In this document: positions 34,251 through 42,914 of the stretch, piece after piece | Position numbering within the stretch: position 1 is the first letter of the stretch | How the letters are laid out: each line of letters begins with the position of its first letter | Notes under the pieces: generated by a model | The model's database searches: none | Told to the model about the DNA's origin: nothing | Seen by the model: only the letters and a program-made list of their open reading frames with translations | Assembly (NCBI RefSeq): GCF_040372805.1 | Contig: NZ_BAABWJ010000001.1 | Span: 186,001-250,000 of the forward strand | Direction: 5' to 3' | DNA: 64,000 bases | From: Pseudoteredinibacter isoporae_A | GTDB lineage: Bacteria; Pseudomonadota; Gammaproteobacteria; Pseudomonadales; Cellvibrionaceae | Program-made: the position numbers and the translations under genes

Positions 34251-34925
34251 TTCCTATTATCTAGATGCATCCATCAGAAGATTGAACGTTTAGAAACAGC
34301 TTTGCGCTGCAGACACAACATTCAACAATATGACGATGAATTATTTTTATTAATATAAATGCCAACATTAGAAACAGGGCTTATCCGAAAATAAACAAGA
34401 CAAACCATCATTCCGAATTACTTCAAGCGAAAGCATTATCTTGCAGAGGTTGTAATACTTCAAGCAGCACTAATTTACTAACTCTTGGCGAGAATCAAAA
34501 AAATATCTTGAAAATCGAAGGTTAATTTTGAGTTAAAAGAGCGCGATGACTCCGCCTCCAATTTTCCATGAAACGCTTTAATAGCAAGCGCTGACAAAGT
34601 TTTTAAACTCGACTAGCGCGAAATATAAATTATTTTTTAAGATCATTTTTCGGAATAAGAAACAGGCATTTTTACAAGAAAGCGTTTTAAACGGCCGTAT
34701 AAAAAAGTAAAACTATGTCGCAAAAACCAACAAAAGAACCACGAACGCACCATCATGATTCATCTAAAAGAACCAGAAAAAACCGCCCACAGATGAAAAC
34801 CAAAACAAGCAACGGAAGTTGAGCGAATTTTTTGTATCACTTTATCCCGCGTTATTATGAATAATAGACAAGGACGCAGAGAAAAAATTTGTGGCGTAAA
34901 AATCGAGAGCGATAAGTGGAAAGGG
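34251..34925. other. Long AT-rich intergenic region upstream of the lipase genes
   Basis: About 675 bp from the lipase start to the ilvH terminator, the largest gap in the window. It is visibly AT-richer than its surroundings and contains the probable lipase promoter (34435-34463), leaving a leader of about 190 nt. No open frame with coding character, repeat array or tRNA was seen. The size suggests room for activator binding sites, but none can be named. Confidence 0.55.
34435..34463 (-). promoter_or_regulatory. Probable promoter of the upstream lipase gene
   Basis: On the minus strand, TTGAAG, 17 bp, GATAAT, about 195 bp before the ATG. It shares the GATAAT box, exact spacing and flanking bases with the promoter before the second lipase gene. 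Confidence 0.55.
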
Positions 34926-34955
34926 ATGAAAAAAGCCCCATAGGAAATGGGGCTT
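34926..34955 (-). terminator. Rho-independent terminator after ilvH
   Basis: On the minus strand, stem AAGCCCCAT / ATGGGGCTT with a 5-nt loop followed by TTTTCATC. It lies 17 bp after the ilvH stop codon. Confidence 0.88.
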
Positions 34956-34971
34956 GGGTTTGCAGTAACGA

Positions 34972-35478
34972 TTAGAGGCTGAGGACTTTTTCTCCGCGGG
35001 CGATTCCAGACACACCGGAGCGCACCACCTCGAGAATCTGCGCATCACTCACCGCTTGCACAAAGGCATCCAGCTTATCCGATGCGCCCACAATCTGGAT
35101 GGTGTAGACCGTACTGGTCACGTCAACGATCTGTCCACGAAAGATATCAACACAGCGCTTCACTTCTTCGCGCAAAGCACCCGTCGCTTTCACCTTAACC
35201 AACATAAGCTCGCGTTCGATGTGAGAACCCTCAGTCAGGTCCACCAGCTTCACAACATCTATCAGTTTGTTCAGGTTTTTGGTGATCTGCTCAATATTAT
35301 GCTCACTGCCAATTGTTGTCAGGGTCAAACGCGACAAACTGGCATCGTCAGTTGGCGCCACATTGAGCGTTTCAATATTGTAGCCACGCTGGGAAAACAA
35401 ACCCACAACACGAGACAAGGCACCCGGAGCATTCTCCATCAACAGGGAAATGATTCGTTTGGATTGCTTCTCTGACAT
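34972..35478 (-). CDS. ilvH: Acetolactate synthase small (regulatory) subunit
   Basis: Regulatory subunit of acetohydroxyacid synthase, conferring valine feedback inhibition. The 168-residue protein has an N-terminal ACT domain (about 8-82, LLMENAPGALSRVVGLFSQRG) and a C-terminal ACT-like domain (FRGQIVDVTSTVYTIQ, VRSGVSGIARG). It follows ilvI with one base between stop and start, so they are co-translated. Full length compared with E. coli IlvH. Confidence 0.97.
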   Translation of the reverse strand: MSEKQSKRIISLLMENAPGALSRVVGLFSQRGYNIETLNVAPTDDASLSRLTLTTIGSEHNIEQITKNLNKLIDVVKLVDLTEGSHIERELMLVKVKATGALREEVKRCVDIFRGQIVDVTSTVYTIQIVGASDKLDAFVQAVSDAQILEVVRSGVSGIARGEKVLSL

Positions 35479-35479
35479 T

Positions 35480-37213
35480 TTACGTTCGCTCCGTCTTGCT
35501 TAACCACATATCCCGCATGGCACCATTTGGAGCAACTTGCATCGGGTATACGTGTTCGGATTGATCCACATAAATGTCCATGAAGACCACTCGGTCTTTC
35601 ATCGCAAAACATTCTTCGAGTTTTTCTTTCAGCTCACTGCGTTCGGTTACGGTGATGCCTACATGACCATAAGCTTCCATGAGCTTTTTAAAATCAGGCA
35701 ACGACTCTTCATACAGGCTTTCGGAATAGCGACCATCATAGTGCAGATCCTGCCATTGGCGAACCATGCCTAAGGCCTGGTTATTCAGGCAGATAATTTT
35801 GATCGGCAAATGATACTGAGTGCAGGTCGACAACTCCTGAATACACATCTGTATCGAGCCTTCGCCGGTCACGCAGACGACTTGTTGATCGCGTTCTGCA
35901 AACTGCGCACCCATAGCGGCTGGCAAACCGAAACCCATAGTGCCCAAACCACCGGAATTCACCCACTGACGCGGACGATTAAAGTGGTAGTACTGCGCTG
36001 TAAACATTTGGTGTTGACCTACATCGGACGTAATGATGGCGTCACCACCGGTCACTTCATGCAAGGCCTGAATCACTTCCTGGGGCTTAATCTGACCGCT
36101 CTGCTCAAAACGATTCTTGGTATACAAGCCATGGCGATTACGCCAATCCTCGATCTGCTGCCACCAGTCGGCTAACGCCTTCTCATCCGGCGCCTCTTTA
36201 GTTTGCGCGAGTAACTCCAGCATTTCATTCAAAACACTTTGCACCGATCCCACAATGGGAATGTCTGCCGGAATGGTTTTGGAAATCGACGCCGGATCAA
36301 TATCGATATGAATGATCTTGGCACCAGGACAGAACTTGGATGGGGTATTCGTAACACGGTCATCAAACCGTGCTCCCACCGCCAAAATCACATCCGCATG
36401 ATGCATCGCCGTGTTCGCCTCAAACGTACCATGCATGCCCAACATCCCCAGGCATTGCTTGTCCGTTCCCGGAAATCCCCCCAACCCCATCAAGGTATTG
36501 GTGACCGGGTAATTCAGCTTGTGAGCCAACTCCGTTAACTGCTTGGATGCCTCACCCAAGACCACACCACCCCCGGAATAAATAACCGGGCGGCGAGCTT
36601 CCAACAATAACTGAACGGCTTTTTTGATCTGACCACTGTGGCCCTTCTCCGCCGGGAAGTAAGAACGAATCTTGACCTTCTTGGGATACTCATACGGAAA
36701 GGTTTCTGCCGGACTGGTAACGTCCTTGGGAATATCAATCACCACAGGCCCTGGGCGTCCGGTTTCGGCAATGTAAAATGCTTTTTTTACGATATCGGGA
36801 ATATCAGCGGCATTCTTCACCAGAAAACTGTGCTTCACAATCGGACGAGAGACCCCGACCATATCGGTTTCCTGGAAGGCATCTTCACCGATTTTATCAC
36901 TGGGAACCTGACCCGAAATCACCACCATGGGAATGGAATCCATGTAAGCGGTGGCGATTCCAGTAATCGCGTTGGTCGCCCCCGGACCAGAGGTCACCAA
37001 GACCACACCAGCACGCCCGGTCACACGAGCATAACCGTCAGCAGCGTGCGTTGCTGCCTGCTCGTGGCGCACCAGAATATGTTTCACCGCTTTATTGCGG
37101 AAAATCGCATCATATATATGTAGGGCTGAACCACCAGGATAGCCGAATACGTATTCAACACCCTGATCTTGTAAGGAGCGTACCAGCATATCTCCGCCGG
37201 ATAGCATTTCCAC
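35480..37213 (-). CDS. ilvI: Acetolactate synthase large (catalytic) subunit
   Basis: Thiamine diphosphate enzyme that makes acetolactate or acetohydroxybutyrate, the first common step of branched-chain amino acid synthesis. The 577-residue protein has the catalytic glutamate E51 in VRHEQAATHAADGYAR, the central FAD-binding domain (about 195-340), and the ThDP motif GEGSIQM...CLNN. The start is GTG at 37213, giving MEMLSGGDM, with AAGGAG seven bases upstream. The longer leader was searched for an attenuator peptide rich in Val/Leu/Ile codons; none was convincing. Confidence 0.97.
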   Translation of the reverse strand: MEMLSGGDMLVRSLQDQGVEYVFGYPGGSALHIYDAIFRNKAVKHILVRHEQAATHAADGYARVTGRAGVVLVTSGPGATNAITGIATAYMDSIPMVVISGQVPSDKIGEDAFQETDMVGVSRPIVKHSFLVKNAADIPDIVKKAFYIAETGRPGPVVIDIPKDVTSPAETFPYEYPKKVKIRSYFPAEKGHSGQIKKAVQLLLEARRPVIYSGGGVVLGEASKQLTELAHKLNYPVTNTLMGLGGFPGTDKQCLGMLGMHGTFEANTAMHHADVILAVGARFDDRVTNTPSKFCPGAKIIHIDIDPASISKTIPADIPIVGSVQSVLNEMLELLAQTKEAPDEKALADWWQQIEDWRNRHGLYTKNRFEQSGQIKPQEVIQALHEVTGGDAIITSDVGQHQMFTAQYYHFNRPRQWVNSGGLGTMGFGLPAAMGAQFAERDQQVVCVTGEGSIQMCIQELSTCTQYHLPIKIICLNNQALGMVRQWQDLHYDGRYSESLYEESLPDFKKLMEAYGHVGITVTERSELKEKLEECFAMKDRVVFMDIYVDQSEHVYPMQVAPNGAMRDMWLSKTERT

Positions 37214-37673
37214 TTGAATTCTCCTTAAAAATTATCAAAACACAACAAGCCCGGTTCTACACAAAGTAGCCAGACTAAAAATTTGTCAATCGCCCTTTTA
37301 TGTCCGTCACAGGTTAGTGGCCGGATCCAGGGAGGATGCATCGGTTGATACACCCCCGCGGTGAGGATGGTTTTGCAAACGGTTGGCTTGCTCGGGTAGA
37401 CACTCTTTACTCCGGGGTACTGGAGCTTCATTTGCTGAGGTTACAGCTAGGATCTACACCCATCTTGCGTAAGCTTAATTCTGTACAAGTCTAGGCTAAT
37501 GTCAAGATCTTCCATGGTCTAAGCGCACTTTGCAGAGAAATTCTCAAAAATTCGGGTGATTTCATAGGAAGCATCGGGCCGCTTGTCATAGAATAACGAT
37601 GTTCAGCGGTATATTTAGCCAAGAGATAGCTTTGGCTTTTATAATAGCCGCACAGAAGGAAGGGGACATCACC
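37214..37673. other. Divergent promoter region between ilvI and the DUF4124 gene
   Basis: A 460-bp gap. For ilvI (minus) a TTGACA lies at 37284-37289 with TACTTT at 37263-37268 (only 15 bp apart, hence uncertain); the small dyad CTAC-TTTGT-GTAG overlaps the latter. For the plus-strand gene a perfect TATAAT stands at 37640-37645, about 30 bp before its ATG. No RNA gene or repeat was recognised in the rest. Confidence 0.5.
37640..37645 (+). promoter_or_regulatory. -10 box of the DUF4124 gene
   Basis: Consensus TATAAT, without a clear -35 hexamer at 16-18 bp. Its position shows that the longer open frame starting at 37599 cannot be the translated form, and supports the ATG at 37674. Confidence 0.5.
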
Positions 37674-38138
37674 ATGCCATTTAAAGCCACACTCATATCG
37701 ACAAGCTGCATCGCGCTGTGCTGCCTGGCCACGGGCCTGATCAGCAACGACGCTCTGGCCGCCAAAAAGTTTTACAAATGGGTCGATAAAGACGGCGTAA
37801 CCCACTACAGCGAAAGACCACCACGAGGTCAAAAAGCTCAGGTTGTCACCACCTACGCAGGCCGAGGAACCCCAGCCACTTCTGCTGCCCCAAAGGCTGA
37901 TGAAGAAGACAGCCAAGAGACCAACAAGCAAGAGGCAGCCGCTCAACAGAGCGAACCTGCCGCGCCAACCAAAAACCCGCGCATCTGCCAATCCGCACGA
38001 CGCAATCTGGATATTTTGGAGCGCAGCAACCGGGTAAGATTGCAAGACGAGAACGGCGAACTGAAAACACTCAGCAATGAGGAAAAAGAGAAACAGCGCC
38101 GAACCGCCCAGCAAGCCGTCGAGCAACACTGCGAATAA
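37674..38138 (+). CDS. Exported DUF4124 domain protein
   Basis: A 154-residue protein of unknown function. It has a signal peptide (about 1-29, ending ALA) followed by the DUF4124 core KFYKWVDKDGVTHYSERPP, a short WxDxxGxxxYS module found in many gammaproteobacterial envelope proteins. The middle (about 65-105) is low-complexity, rich in Ala, Glu, Gln and Thr; the C-terminal 45 residues are charged and probably helical, with two cysteines (CQS and terminal HCE) that could form a disulfide. The start has a strong AAGGAAGGGG ribosome binding site. Confidence 0.85.
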   Translation: MPFKATLISTSCIALCCLATGLISNDALAAKKFYKWVDKDGVTHYSERPPRGQKAQVVTTYAGRGTPATSAAPKADEEDSQETNKQEAAAQQSEPAAPTKNPRICQSARRNLDILERSNRVRLQDENGELKTLSNEEKEKQRRTAQQAVEQHCE

Positions 38139-38175
38139 ACCCGCCGTAGCGAAGCATGACCGCTCCGACAGACAT

Positions 38176-38206
38176 AAAAAAGCCGAACATTCCGTTCGGC
38201 TTTTTT
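38176..38206. terminator. Bidirectional terminator between DUF4124 gene and sspB
   Basis: Perfect 13-bp stem AAAAAAGCCGAAC / GTTCGGCTTTTTT with a 5-nt loop. It serves the convergent genes on both strands. Confidence 0.92.
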
Positions 38207-38207
38207 A

Positions 38208-38603
38208 TTACTTGACCACTTTCAGGCTTGGGCGCTTGGGCACACTCTCGGGCTTGCTGGGCTTGGGTGGCTCAGGACTCGGGTCCACCTCCGGCTCAAA
38301 CACCAAACCTTGGCCATTTTCACGAGCGTAAATACGCAAAACCGCACTGTAGGGCACATAGATATCAGTAGGCACGCCACCAAACCGCGCCCCAAAACTC
38401 AGGGCCTCGTTATCCATGGCCAACCCACTGACCGCCGTCGGGGAGATATTCAACACCACCAGGCCATCTTCGTTCACGTACTGCTGAGGCACTTCCGTAC
38501 CTTCAGTGTAAGCACTGACCAGCACATGAGGAGTGCACTCGTTGTCGACGATCCACTCGTATAAGGCACGCACCATGTACGGGCGACTGCTGCTCATGCT
38601 CAT
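38208..38603 (-). CDS. sspB: ClpXP protease specificity-enhancing factor SspB
   Basis: Adaptor that tethers ssrA-tagged proteins to ClpXP. The 131-residue protein has the substrate-binding domain (about 7-110: RPYMVRALYEWIVDN, TPHVLVSAY, FGARFGGVP, AVLRIYARENG) and ends in the ClpX-binding tail RPSLKVVK. The linker is short and Pro/Glu/Lys-rich. The frame is open further upstream, but that part overlaps sspA; the ATG at 38603 gives the family N-terminus. It begins about ten bases after the sspA stop codon. Confidence 0.95.
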   Translation of the reverse strand: MSMSSSRPYMVRALYEWIVDNECTPHVLVSAYTEGTEVPQQYVNEDGLVVLNISPTAVSGLAMDNEALSFGARFGGVPTDIYVPYSAVLRIYARENGQGLVFEPEVDPSPEPPKPSKPESVPKRPSLKVVK

Positions 38604-38613
38604 AGACTGGGCC

Positions 38614-39252
38614 TTAGGCGCGCATTTCACGCTCAAGTTCAGACAAGCTTTCCTGGAAAGCTTCACGCTCAAACAAACGCCCCATATAGTCGTGCAATGG
38701 CTGAGTCTGTTTACTTACGGGCATTTTAATTTCCATCAGATCCAGGCGCCACAAAATCGGAGCCAAGCAGCAATCCACCAAAGTGAACTCCTCGCTCATA
38801 AAGAAAGGCATTTCTGAGAAAATTGGGGCAATGGCCAATAAGCTATCTTTCAGGTCCTTGCGCGCTTTCGCTACCGCTTCTTTGCTCTTACCCGACAAAA
38901 TGGTATCAACCATCGGGCTCCAGTCTTTTTCGATGCGATGCATCCACAAACGACTCTGAGCGCGAGCTACCGGGTAAACCGGCAACAGAGGAGGATGAGG
39001 GAAGCGCTCGTCAAGATATTCCATCATCACTTTGGATTCGTACAGAGACAGGTCACGATCCACCAGGGTCGGCAAATCGTTGTACGGGTTCAAGTCCGCC
39101 AACTCTTCAGGCTTATTGTCCGGATCAACATCAATGATATCGACCGACACACCTTTTTCGGCCAAAACAATACGGACTCGGTGGCTATAGTGATCTCTAG
39201 CATCCGAAAAATATGTCATGGAGGAGCGTTTTGCGCCTACGCCAACTGCCAT
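38614..39252 (-). CDS. sspA: Stringent starvation protein A
   Basis: RNA polymerase-associated protein with glutathione S-transferase fold, involved in stress and virulence regulation. The 212-residue protein has the thioredoxin-like N-domain (FSDARDHYSHRVRIVLAEKG, NPYNDLPTLVDRDL) and the helical C-domain containing PHPPLLPVYPVARAQSRL, the conserved surface motif needed for function in E. coli. Upstream of sspB in the same unit; the bc1 operon terminator lies before it. Confidence 0.96.
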   Translation of the reverse strand: MAVGVGAKRSSMTYFSDARDHYSHRVRIVLAEKGVSVDIIDVDPDNKPEELADLNPYNDLPTLVDRDLSLYESKVMMEYLDERFPHPPLLPVYPVARAQSRLWMHRIEKDWSPMVDTILSGKSKEAVAKARKDLKDSLLAIAPIFSEMPFFMSEEFTLVDCCLAPILWRLDLMEIKMPVSKQTQPLHDYMGRLFEREAFQESLSELEREMRA

Positions 39253-39275
39253 TATTCCACCTCTATCTTCAAACT

Positions 39276-39317
39276 GTAAAAAAAACGAACGGGCGGCCCT
39301 CCTAAAAGAGCCGCCCG
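39276..39317 (-). terminator. Rho-independent terminator after the bc1 operon
   Basis: On the minus strand, CGGGCGGC / GCCGCCCG stem with a 12-nt loop followed by TTCGTTTTTTTT. It separates the cytochrome gene from sspA. Confidence 0.88.
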
Positions 39318-39342
39318 GTAGCTGTAAAATCCTTATTGGATT

Positions 39343-41559
39343 CTAGTGAATATCGCGCCAGTACTCGCGGTTCAGCAAGTACACAAATACGAACAACACC
39401 AAGATAAACAGCAATACATACACACCAATGCGCTCACGATCCAGTGCCGCCGGCTCAGCAACATATTCCAAGAAGTTGACCAGGTCGTATACCGCCTGCT
39501 CATATTCTTCCGGACTCATGCTGCCTTTGACCGCACCCACTTTCAGGGTGCCACAAGGATCTTCCATTACCGGGTCACCAGTAATGGGGTCGCGCTTCAC
39601 TTTGCCGTGATCGTAAATTGGACCCGGGGCACATTCTTGCAAACCCTGCATTTCCAACATGACATGTGGCATCGCTACTTTATCAAAAGTGCGGTTGTTG
39701 ACACCGGTAGGGCGACTGTCATCTTTGTAGAAAGTCAGCATGTAGGTGTACAACCACTGTGGGTTGCGAGCACGAGCGACCAAGGTCAAATCTGGAGGCG
39801 CCGCACCAAACCACTTTTTGGATTTCGCCGGGTCCATAGAGTTGGTCATCAAAGAACCCACCGCAGAACCATCAAAGATCATCTGCTGGCTCATCAACTC
39901 TGGATCGATACCCAAATCTTCGGCAACACGGCCGTAGCGAGAAAAGCGCGCTTCGTGACAACCCATGCAGTAGTTCACAAACCACTTGGCGCCCGCCTGT
40001 AATGATTCCTTGTTATTCAAATCCGGAGTCATCTCATAACAGTCAATGGCACCACAGGATTTCTCGCCACCTGCACCCACCGCTTTAATAGGCACAACTG
40101 TCAGCACAACGAATAGCAGGAAACCACCCCAAACCAAGACCGCAGGCAAACCTTTCATCTGCACACGCTCAGGCTCAGGCTTAACACCGTCCTTCGCCGT
40201 CAACCAAGGCGTCAAACCAACCAAGGCAGCTACCGCCGTACCAAACAGACCGATAAACAGACCCGTTTTCTCAAGACCCGACCAGGAGACATTCAGCAGG
40301 GCAAGCGCCAGACCAACACTGATTCCAATGTTGATTAAACCCGTTTGCTTCTTGGTTGGATTGGTAAACATTGGCATCTGGATAAAGTAGGCAAAGTAGT
40401 AAATCGTTGCCAACTGCGCCAAGGCGGTACGGGCATCCGTCGGAGATTTAACACCCAGGTAACCCAGGATCACAAACATCGCCGCAAACACCAACAGAGA
40501 TACACGAGGCATGAAGCCTTTGTAACGCATGGACTTCACGGGTGATTTATCCAGCCAAGGCAGAACAAACAAAATCGCAATCGCAGCACCCATGGCAACC
40601 AAACCCAGGAACTTGGAACTCAAGGGCCCAATATCGAAGGTGACCGCACGCAAGATGGCGTAGAACGGCGTGAAGTACCAGACCGGAGCAATATGCGGCG
40701 GCGTCTTCAGATTGTTCGCTTCTTCGAAGTTTGCATACTCCAAGAAGAAACCACCCATCTCAGGCATGAAGAAGATGACGAAACAGAACACGAACAGGAA
40801 TACTGAAATACCGATCAGATCATGAACTGTGTAGAAAGGATGGAAAGGTACGCCGTCTTTAGGAACTCCGTTCTCATCTTTGTTCTTCTTGATTTCAACA
40901 CCATCAGGGTTGTTAGAGCCCACTTCATGCAGAGCCAGCAAGTGCAGAACCACCAGCAGTAACAGAACGATTGGCAACGCAATCACGTGCAAAGAGAAGA
41001 AACGCGTCAACGTTGCACCGGAGATCAGATAGTCACCACGAACCCACTGCACCAGGTCTTCACCAACAACCGGAATCGCACCGGCCAGGGATACAATCAC
41101 CTGAGCACCCCAGTAGGACATCTGCCCCCAAGGCAGTACGTAACCCATAAACGCTTCGGCCATCAGGATCAGGTAAATCGCCATACCGAAGATCCACACC
41201 AATTCGCGGGGAGCCTTGTACGAGCCGTACAGCAAACCGCGGAACATATGCAGATAAACCACCACAAAGAAGGCCGAGGCCCCGGTGGAATGCATATAGC
41301 GAATCAGCCAGCCATAATCGACATCACGCATGATGTACTCTACGGAAGCAAAGGCACCATCGGCACTTGGCTCAAAGAACATCACCAGCCAGATACCGGT
41401 CAACAACTGGTTAACCAGAACCAACAGTGACAAAACACCGAAGAAATACCAGAAGTTAAAGTTTTTCGGGGCATAGTATTTGCCCATGTGGGTATCCCAG
41501 GCACGCTGCACAGGTAAGCGAGCGTCGACCCAGTTCCACAAATTTACGAGCATGTTCAT
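39343..41559 (-). CDS. Fused cytochrome b - cytochrome c1 of the bc1 complex
   Basis: One uninterrupted frame of 738 residues encodes both ubiquinol-cytochrome c reductase subunits that are normally separate genes (petB, petC) in Pseudomonas. Residues about 1-400 are cytochrome b: heme ligands H90/H191 and H104/H206, the Qo motif PVWY at 292-295, and eight helices. About 407-453 is an extra hydrophobic pair. The usual cytochrome b tail KPEPERV (460-466) then runs directly into a signal-peptide-like segment (M468 to about 498), followed by cytochrome c1 with CMGCH at 531-535, a probable axial Met in AMPHV (M630), and a C-terminal anchor (about 713-730). Similar fused precursors (FbcH of Bradyrhizobium) are cut by signal peptidase. 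The ATG at 41559 follows GGAGG. Confidence 0.93.
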   Translation of the reverse strand: MNMLVNLWNWVDARLPVQRAWDTHMGKYYAPKNFNFWYFFGVLSLLVLVNQLLTGIWLVMFFEPSADGAFASVEYIMRDVDYGWLIRYMHSTGASAFFVVVYLHMFRGLLYGSYKAPRELVWIFGMAIYLILMAEAFMGYVLPWGQMSYWGAQVIVSLAGAIPVVGEDLVQWVRGDYLISGATLTRFFSLHVIALPIVLLLLVVLHLLALHEVGSNNPDGVEIKKNKDENGVPKDGVPFHPFYTVHDLIGISVFLFVFCFVIFFMPEMGGFFLEYANFEEANNLKTPPHIAPVWYFTPFYAILRAVTFDIGPLSSKFLGLVAMGAAIAILFVLPWLDKSPVKSMRYKGFMPRVSLLVFAAMFVILGYLGVKSPTDARTALAQLATIYYFAYFIQMPMFTNPTKKQTGLINIGISVGLALALLNVSWSGLEKTGLFIGLFGTAVAALVGLTPWLTAKDGVKPEPERVQMKGLPAVLVWGGFLLFVVLTVVPIKAVGAGGEKSCGAIDCYEMTPDLNNKESLQAGAKWFVNYCMGCHEARFSRYGRVAEDLGIDPELMSQQMIFDGSAVGSLMTNSMDPAKSKKWFGAAPPDLTLVARARNPQWLYTYMLTFYKDDSRPTGVNNRTFDKVAMPHVMLEMQGLQECAPGPIYDHGKVKRDPITGDPVMEDPCGTLKVGAVKGSMSPEEYEQAVYDLVNFLEYVAEPAALDRERIGVYVLLFILVLFVFVYLLNREYWRDIH

Positions 41560-41562
41560 CAA

Positions 41563-42156
41563 TTAGGCCTCCTGATCCAAACCGATAGTAATCACCGCAT
41601 CGCTGTCAAAGCGGTAAGGCGGGATTTCCAGGTTGATGGGAGCAGGCACGCCTTTGTAGACACGGCCAGCCAAGTCGAACTTGGAACCGTGACAAGGGCA
41701 GAAGAAGCCGCCTTTCCAATCAGCACCACCCAAGTCGGCCGCACCGACTTCAGGACGATACATTGGAGCGCAACCCAAATGAGTACACAAACCCAGCAAT
41801 ACCAGAAACTCGGGCTTGATGGAGCGAACGTCGTTATCGGCATAAGGCGGCTGCACCGACTCAGTCGAATTTGGATCGCGCAACAGGCCGTCGAGAGTCG
41901 GCAGGTCGTCGAGGACTTCCTGTGTGCGACGCACGACATAAACCGGCTTACCACGCCACTCTACGGTGACCATTTGGCCGGGTTCAAGCTTGCTCAGATT
42001 ATATTTAACCGGCGCACCAGCAGCTTTCGCTCTAGCACTCGGATTCCAGGACCCAACAAAAGGAACAGCAACACCCACTGCCCCGGCACCACCTACAACG
42101 CAGGTAGCAGCGGTTAAGAAGCGGCGACGCCCTTCGTTCACTCCGCCATTGCTCAT
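41563..42156 (-). CDS. petA: Rieske iron-sulfur subunit of the bc1 complex
   Basis: Carries the 2Fe-2S cluster that accepts electrons from ubiquinol at the Qo site. The 197-residue protein begins with a Tat-type signal anchor (GRRRFLTAAT, then a hydrophobic stretch) that remains as the membrane helix. The cluster motifs are CTHLGCAP and CPCHGSKF. It ends four bases before the ATG of the cytochrome b-c1 gene, with GGAGG of that gene inside its last codons, so expression is coupled. The ATG has a GGGAGAAGATCGTC leader. Confidence 0.97.
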   Translation of the reverse strand: MSNGGVNEGRRRFLTAATCVVGGAGAVGVAVPFVGSWNPSARAKAAGAPVKYNLSKLEPGQMVTVEWRGKPVYVVRRTQEVLDDLPTLDGLLRDPNSTESVQPPYADNDVRSIKPEFLVLLGLCTHLGCAPMYRPEVGAADLGGADWKGGFFCPCHGSKFDLAGRVYKGVPAPINLEIPPYRFDSDAVITIGLDQEA

Positions 42157-42450
42157 GACGATCTTCTCCCATTCCAGTACTGCAGGCAGTAACTGATTGA
42201 ATTACAAAGGTTTACGGTTGATTCTTTGATTATGGTGTGGTTCTAAAAATTGACACATGGTATAGAAATTGCGGGAAACTGACAAGGATAACCGCCTGTT
42301 TTTCAAGGCTTTAGGCCAGTTTTGCAGAATCTGATGACTTATATCATGCCCCGCCCCACAGGGATGTCATTTATCCCGCAGCAGCAACGCAATCATCACT
42401 CGGCAGCCGCCACCGCATCCTAAGCATAGATGCAATTCGAAAAAATTCAG
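42157..42450 (-). other. Intergenic region before petA
   Basis: About 300 bp between the rpsI terminator and petA, expected to contain the promoter of the bc1 operon on the minus strand. A CATAAT resembling a -10 box lies near 42230, but no matching -35 was found. No open frame of coding quality. Confidence 0.4.
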
Positions 42451-42487
42451 GCAAAAAAATACCCAGACCATAACAGCCTGGGTATTT
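42451..42487 (-). terminator. Rho-independent terminator after rpsI
   Basis: On the minus strand, stem AAATACCCAG / CTGGGTATTT with an 11-nt loop, followed by TTTTGCC. It ends the rplM-rpsI operon. Confidence 0.88.
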
Positions 42488-42509
42488 CGAAAGCCAATTC
42501 GGCCAGCGA

Positions 42510-42902
42510 TTAACGCTTGGAGAACTGTGGCTTCTTACGTGCTTTGCGCAGACCAACCTTCTTACGCTCAACTTCACGAGAATCGCGAGTAACGTAACCG
42601 GCTTCACGCAGAGTTGGGCGCAGGCCTTCGTCATAAGACATCAACGCGCGAGTCAGACCGTGACGGATAGCACCCGCCTGACCGAAGCTACCACCACCTT
42701 TAACGGTAACAGTAACATCAAAAGCTTCAACGTTGTCGGTTGCTTCTAGAGGCTGACGCACGATCATGCGAGCCACTTCACGACCGAAGTAGTCATCAAT
42801 AGAGCGACCATTGATGGAGATTTTACCAGTGCCCTGGGCAATAAAAACACGAGCAGTGGAAGTTTTGCGACGGCCAGTGCCGTAGTATTGAGTAGCTGCC
42901 AT
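42510..42902 (-). CDS. rpsI: 30S ribosomal protein S9
   Basis: Small-subunit protein whose C-terminal tail reaches the P-site tRNA. The 130-residue protein has QYYGTGRRKTSTARVF at the start, GGGSFGQAGAIRHGLTRAL in the middle, and the basic terminal KKPQFSKR. Exactly the E. coli length. It is 12 bp downstream of rplM; the pair is universally conserved. Confidence 0.99.
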   Translation of the reverse strand: MAATQYYGTGRRKTSTARVFIAQGTGKISINGRSIDDYFGREVARMIVRQPLEATDNVEAFDVTVTVKGGGSFGQAGAIRHGLTRALMSYDEGLRPTLREAGYVTRDSREVERKKVGLRKARKKPQFSKR

Positions 42903-42914
42903 TGTCTTTATTCC

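Noticed and set aside
34842..35048. 68-codon frame at the ilvH end
   Set aside because: It spans the ilvH terminator and the ilvH stop; no coding character.
37225..37431. Possible ilv leader peptide upstream of ilvI
   Set aside because: The 68-codon frame crosses the probable ilvI promoter and shows no run of Val, Leu or Ile codons followed by an attenuator.
42240..42275. TTGACA followed by TATAGA on the plus strand
   Set aside because: The two hexamers are only 5 bp apart and no plus-strand gene follows.
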